From contig CAVRGH010000007.1 of NCBI GenBank assembly GCA_963720675.1, positions 218,504 through 282,503 of the forward strand: a stretch of 64,000 nucleotides of DNA. The letters run 5' to 3'. The stretch is from JALHSW01 sp963720675. Its GTDB lineage: Bacteria > Actinomycetota > Acidimicrobiia > IMCC26256 > PALSA-555. Position numbers and translations under genes: made by a program. The notes beneath the pieces were generated by a model that saw only the letters and a program-made list of their open reading frames with translations, did no database searches and was not told the origin of the DNA. Below are positions 61,245-64,000 of this stretch, in pieces. Every line of letters starts with the position of its first letter. The stretch's first letter is position 1.

Positions 61245-63318
61245 CTAGCGAGACCGGCCTGCCGGACGCGTCTGTTCCTCGGGACGCAGGTCGACCCGGC
61301 GGAGCAGCTGCGCGTTGAGCGCGACCACGATCGTCGAGAGGCTCATGAGGATCGCCCCGACCGCCGGCGACAACGTGAAGCCGATCGGTGCGAGGACCCC
61401 CGCAGCGAGCGGAATCGCGAACACGTTGTACCCGGCGCCCCACGCGAGGTTCTGCACCATCTTTCGGTAGCTGGCGTCAGAGAGCCTCATCACACCGATC
61501 ACGGACCGCGGGTCCGACGACGCCAGGACGACCCCGGCAGACTCGATCGCCACGTCGGTCCCGGCCCCGATCGCAAGGCCGACATCGGCACGTGCCAGCG
61601 CCGGCGCGTCGTTCACCCCGTCGCCGACCATCGCGACGCGCAAGTCACGCGCCTGGAGGTCGGCGACGGCATGTTCCTTGTCCTCGGGCAGGACTTCGGC
61701 AAAGACCTCGTCGATGCCCAGCTCGGCGCCGACACCGTCGGCTACTTGCTGCGCGTCACCGGTGATCATCACCACTCGCACGCCGCGGCCGTGCAGGCCC
61801 TCGACCGCGGCCCGCGCCTCGGGGCGGATCTCATCTTCGAGTGCCAACGCACCGATGATGCCGTCGTCGCGCACCACGTAGAGGACGGCCGCGCCGCGCT
61901 GCTTCCACTCCCCCACCTGTTCGCCCAGCGCACCCTGCTCGGACAGCTGCCGCTCCCGGAGCAGGGCCGGGCCTCCGACCGCTACTCGAGCACCGTCGAC
62001 GGTCGCCTCGACACCTCGCCCGGTGATGGACCGGAAGTCGGTGGCAACCGGGAGCGCCCCGTGCGCGCTCGCCGCCGTGACGATCGCCCGGGCGAGCGGG
62101 TGCTCACTGTCGGACTCGACCGCGGCGGCGAGCCCGAGGAGCTCATCCGTCGAGGCGACCGTCGGGACCCCGGCGAGCGCGACGTCCGTGACGACGTGCG
62201 CCCCCTTCGTGAGCGTGCCGGTCTTGTCGAAGAGCACGGCCGTGACGAGGCGCATCCGCTCGAGTGCGAGCCGGTCCTTCACGAGGATCCCGGCACGCGC
62301 GGCCACCGCCGTCGAGAGTGCGATCACCAGGGGGATCGCCAGGCCCAGGGCGTGTGGGCACACGATCACGAGCACGGTGACGGTGCGCTCGACCGCGGCA
62401 TCCGCGTCACCGAGTGCCATCCAGATGACGAAGGTGATCACGCCCGACGCGGTCGCGACGTAGAAGAGCAGCGCTGCCGCCCGATCCGCGAGCGCCTGCG
62501 CCCGAGAGCTCGAAGCCTGCGCCTCCTCCACCAGCCGCTGGATGCCGGCGAGCGCCGTGTCGTCGCCGACTGCATCCACTCGGACCCGGATCGCGGAGTC
62601 GGTCGCGATCGTCCCGGCGACGACGCGCTCCCCGTCGGCTTTGGCGACCGGCCGCGACTCTCCCGTCACCATGGACTCGTCGATCTCGGCCTCGCCCTGG
62701 ATGATCACGCCGTCGGCAGGGATGCGCGCGCCGGGACGAATCAGCACGATGTCGCCGACCGAGAGCTCCGCGAGTCGGACCGTCTCGATCTCGCCCGCAG
62801 CCGTCACCCGGTCGGCTTCGTCGGGGAGGAGTGCGGCGAGCGCGCTCGAGCGCACCCTGTGCCTGGCCGATCGCCTTCATCTCGAGCCAGTGGCCCAGCA
62901 ACATGATGACGACGAGAAGCGCGAGCTCCCACCAGAAGTCCAGATCGAGGTTGCCGACGCCGAAGCTCGTCGCGAGGCTCGCGACGAACGCGACCGTGAT
63001 CGCCAGACCGATCAGCAGCATCATCCCGGGGCGGCGGGTGCGGATCTCGTGCGCCGCGCCGCTCAGGAACGGCCAGCCACCGAAGAAGAAGATGACCGTC
63101 CCCAGCACTGGTGGGATCCAGTCGGCGCCCGAGGGCACGTCGTACCCGACGAGGTCTGCGAACATGCCGGAGAAGGCGACCACCGGGATCGCCAGGAGCA
63201 GGTTCCACCAGAACAGCCGTCGGAACTGCTCCGCGTGATCGTGGTGCGCGCCCTGATGGTCGTGTCCGCCGTTCGCCGCCGTTGCGTGCTCGTGCGCGTG
63301 ATCGGTCATGGACGTCAT
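61245..63318 (-). CDS. Heavy-metal P-type ATPase, CopB-like (CPH motif), one frame break
   Basis: The N-terminal 30 residues hold eight His (MTDHAHEHATAANGGHDH and following), then four helices lead into the actuator domain. The frame breaks near 62847 in the palindrome GCGCTCGAGCGC. Removing one base restores GALSALAALLPDEADRV and 690 residues. The catalytic core has TGES, CPH (VCPHALGLAIPLV), DKTGTLTKG, SEHPLAR and GDGVNDAPAL. CPH in place of CPC, with a His-rich tail, matches CopB-type copper or silver exporters. It forms an operon with the upstream ArsR-type sensor, overlapping by 4 bases. Confidence 0.9.
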
Positions 63319-63722
63319 CGCGCGCGACTCCGCGCTCGGGTGCTCGACGTCTGGTTCGCGACCTTGCTGATGGAGATGAGCTCGGCGAGGCAGTGCTCCA
63401 GGAGCGGTTCCGGGAAGGTCTCCGCGAGCCGGTAGTAGACGACCCTCCCGTCCTTGCGCGTCTGGACCATCCCGGACGTCCGCAGCATCCGCAGGCCATA
63501 GCTCGCGGCGTCCTCGCTGACGTCGAGGGCGAGGGCGACGTCGCCGACACAGAGCTCCTCGACCACGTCGAGGGCGTAGAGGATGCGGACCCGCACCGGA
63601 TCCCCCAGCAGGGCGAGGAGCCCCGAGAGGCGCGTGGCGTCGTCGGCACCGATGACCCGCCGCTGCGCCTCACGAACTCGGCCGGGGTCGACTGGATGTG
63701 CGTGATCGAGGTTCGTTCGCAT
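63315..63722 (-). CDS. ArsR/SmtB-family metal sensor
   Basis: This 135-residue repressor has a winged helix (RLSGLLALLGDPVRVRILYALD, then SEDAASYGLRMLRTSGMV) and one cysteine in the typical sensor position (ELCVGDVALALD). A C-terminal His/Cys pair (LLEHCLAEL) is also a possible metal site. It starts inside a promoter with overlapping inverted repeats and appears to be leaderless. It overlaps the P-type ATPase gene by 4 bases, so it is expected to release the operon when copper or a similar metal rises. Confidence 0.9.
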   Translation of the reverse strand: MRTNLDHAHPVDPGRVREAQRRVIGADDATRLSGLLALLGDPVRVRILYALDVVEELCVGDVALALDVSEDAASYGLRMLRTSGMVQTRKDGRVVYYRLAETFPEPLLEHCLAELISISKVANQTSSTRARSRAR

Positions 63723-63757
63723 ATCCGTATACTCGCACGGATATACGGATAGGTCAA
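63721..63757 (-). promoter_or_regulatory. Promoter and operator of the metal-sensor/ATPase operon
   Basis: On the minus strand TTGACC (63757-63752), a 17-base spacer and GAGTAT (63734-63729) precede the ATG at 63722 by 6 bases, so the message is leaderless. ATATCCGT (63721-63728) and ACGGATAT (63737-63744) form an 8-base inverted repeat, and a further ATACGGAT follows at 63743-63750. Repressor binding would block both promoter boxes. Confidence 0.65.
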
Positions 63758-63822
63758 GAGGCGGCGAAAGGGACCTTCGTCTCTGTGCCGCCACGCCCGG
63801 TACTCGTACCGTCGACCTCAGG

Positions 63823-64000
63823 ATGGCTTCGACACGGCGTGAGTTCCTCAGGATCGCAGGCGGCGCCGCCGCGGCGACCGGCGCCGCACCGTTCCTCCGG
63901 GCATTCGAGCAGGCCGGCGCGACCACCCTCGCGACCCGCTTGCCGCAACCGACGGTGCACACGAGCGAGAACGGGCGGCTCGACGTTGCGCTCGTGGCTC
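63823..64000 (+). CDS. Tat-exported protein, probably multicopper oxidase (cut by window end)
   Basis: The first 59 residues are visible. The twin-arginine signal STRREFLRIAGGAAAATGAAP is clear, and the mature part begins QPTVHTSENGRLDVALVA, the type of first strand seen in multicopper oxidases. No copper ligand is within the window, so the family is inferred. No ribosome site is visible before the ATG. It is divergent from the metal-sensor/ATPase operon, which makes periplasmic copper oxidation a natural role. Confidence 0.5.
   Translation, partial: MASTRREFLRIAGGAAAATGAAPFLRAFEQAGATTLATRLPQPTVHTSENGRLDVALVA

Noticed and set aside
1..64000. Possible tRNA, rRNA, insertion sequence or prophage genes
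   Set aside because: I saw no cloverleaf-type segment, transposase motif, integrase or phage structural gene in the gaps or in the translated genes. A covariance-model search could still find a small RNA.

Overview
The window is high-G+C DNA that reads as a free-living actinobacterium. Starts are often GTG, adjacent genes commonly overlap by 4 bp (ATGA or GTGA), several genes look leaderless, and there is a mycothiol-type DinB-fold protein and a SigE-like ECF sigma factor. Oxidative catabolism of organic acids and xenobiotics dominates (P450, acyl-CoA dehydrogenase, many short-chain dehydrogenases, two Liv-type solute-binding proteins). An Acidimicrobiia-like actinobacterium is my best guess, but that is inference without a marker gene. 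No rRNA, tRNA, CRISPR array, insertion sequence or phage gene was recognised, and no gap between genes exceeds about 300 bases.

Region 1 (42-14153) is a divergent uptake and catabolism cluster. A six-gene minus-strand operon encodes a D-aminoacylase-type amidohydrolase, a cytochrome P450, its 3Fe-4S ferredoxin, a double-length Lrp/AsnC regulator, a second amidohydrolase and a molybdopterin oxidoreductase. Facing it on the plus strand are a Liv-type binding protein, one polypeptide that fuses both permeases to the LivG ATPase, LivF and an unknown protein. Together they look like a system that imports and oxidises an unidentified amide or N-acyl compound.

Region 2 (14187-22499) holds a nucleoside deoxyribosyltransferase-like protein, a DUF4386 membrane protein, an ArsR-AHSA1 fusion, and a two-component system divergent from an ABC/FtsX exporter. 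Region 3 (22542-25251) is an arsenic island (arsI, acr3, arsR, arsC) with repeated palindromic operators. Region 4 (25346-47814) is a patchwork of single genes: hydrolases, a MOSC-reductase fusion, a flavin disulfide reductase, a sulfatase, an exported carbonic anhydrase, a GH15 enzyme and proteins of unknown function.

Region 5 (47861-57023) is a second catabolic cluster: three short-chain dehydrogenases, TetR, a zinc-type reductase, an ACAD10/LvaA-like kinase and an acyl-CoA dehydrogenase, divergent from a second Liv-type binding protein and a DUF1214 protein. The kinase plus dehydrogenase pair suggests 4-hydroxyacid breakdown by phosphorylation. Region 6 (57001-64000) has a DUF1275 protein, an ECF sigma factor with a membrane partner, an ArsR/SRPBCC group around a perfect palindrome, and a copper group (CPH-type P-ATPase, ArsR-type sensor, start of a Tat-exported protein).

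Eight genes are interrupted by ten single-base frame breaks. All are otherwise well conserved, and each length becomes a whole number of codons once the inferred indels are corrected. This looks more like residual sequencing indels than gene decay. By contrast, the hydrolase remnant at 32248-32493 looks like a true pseudogene.
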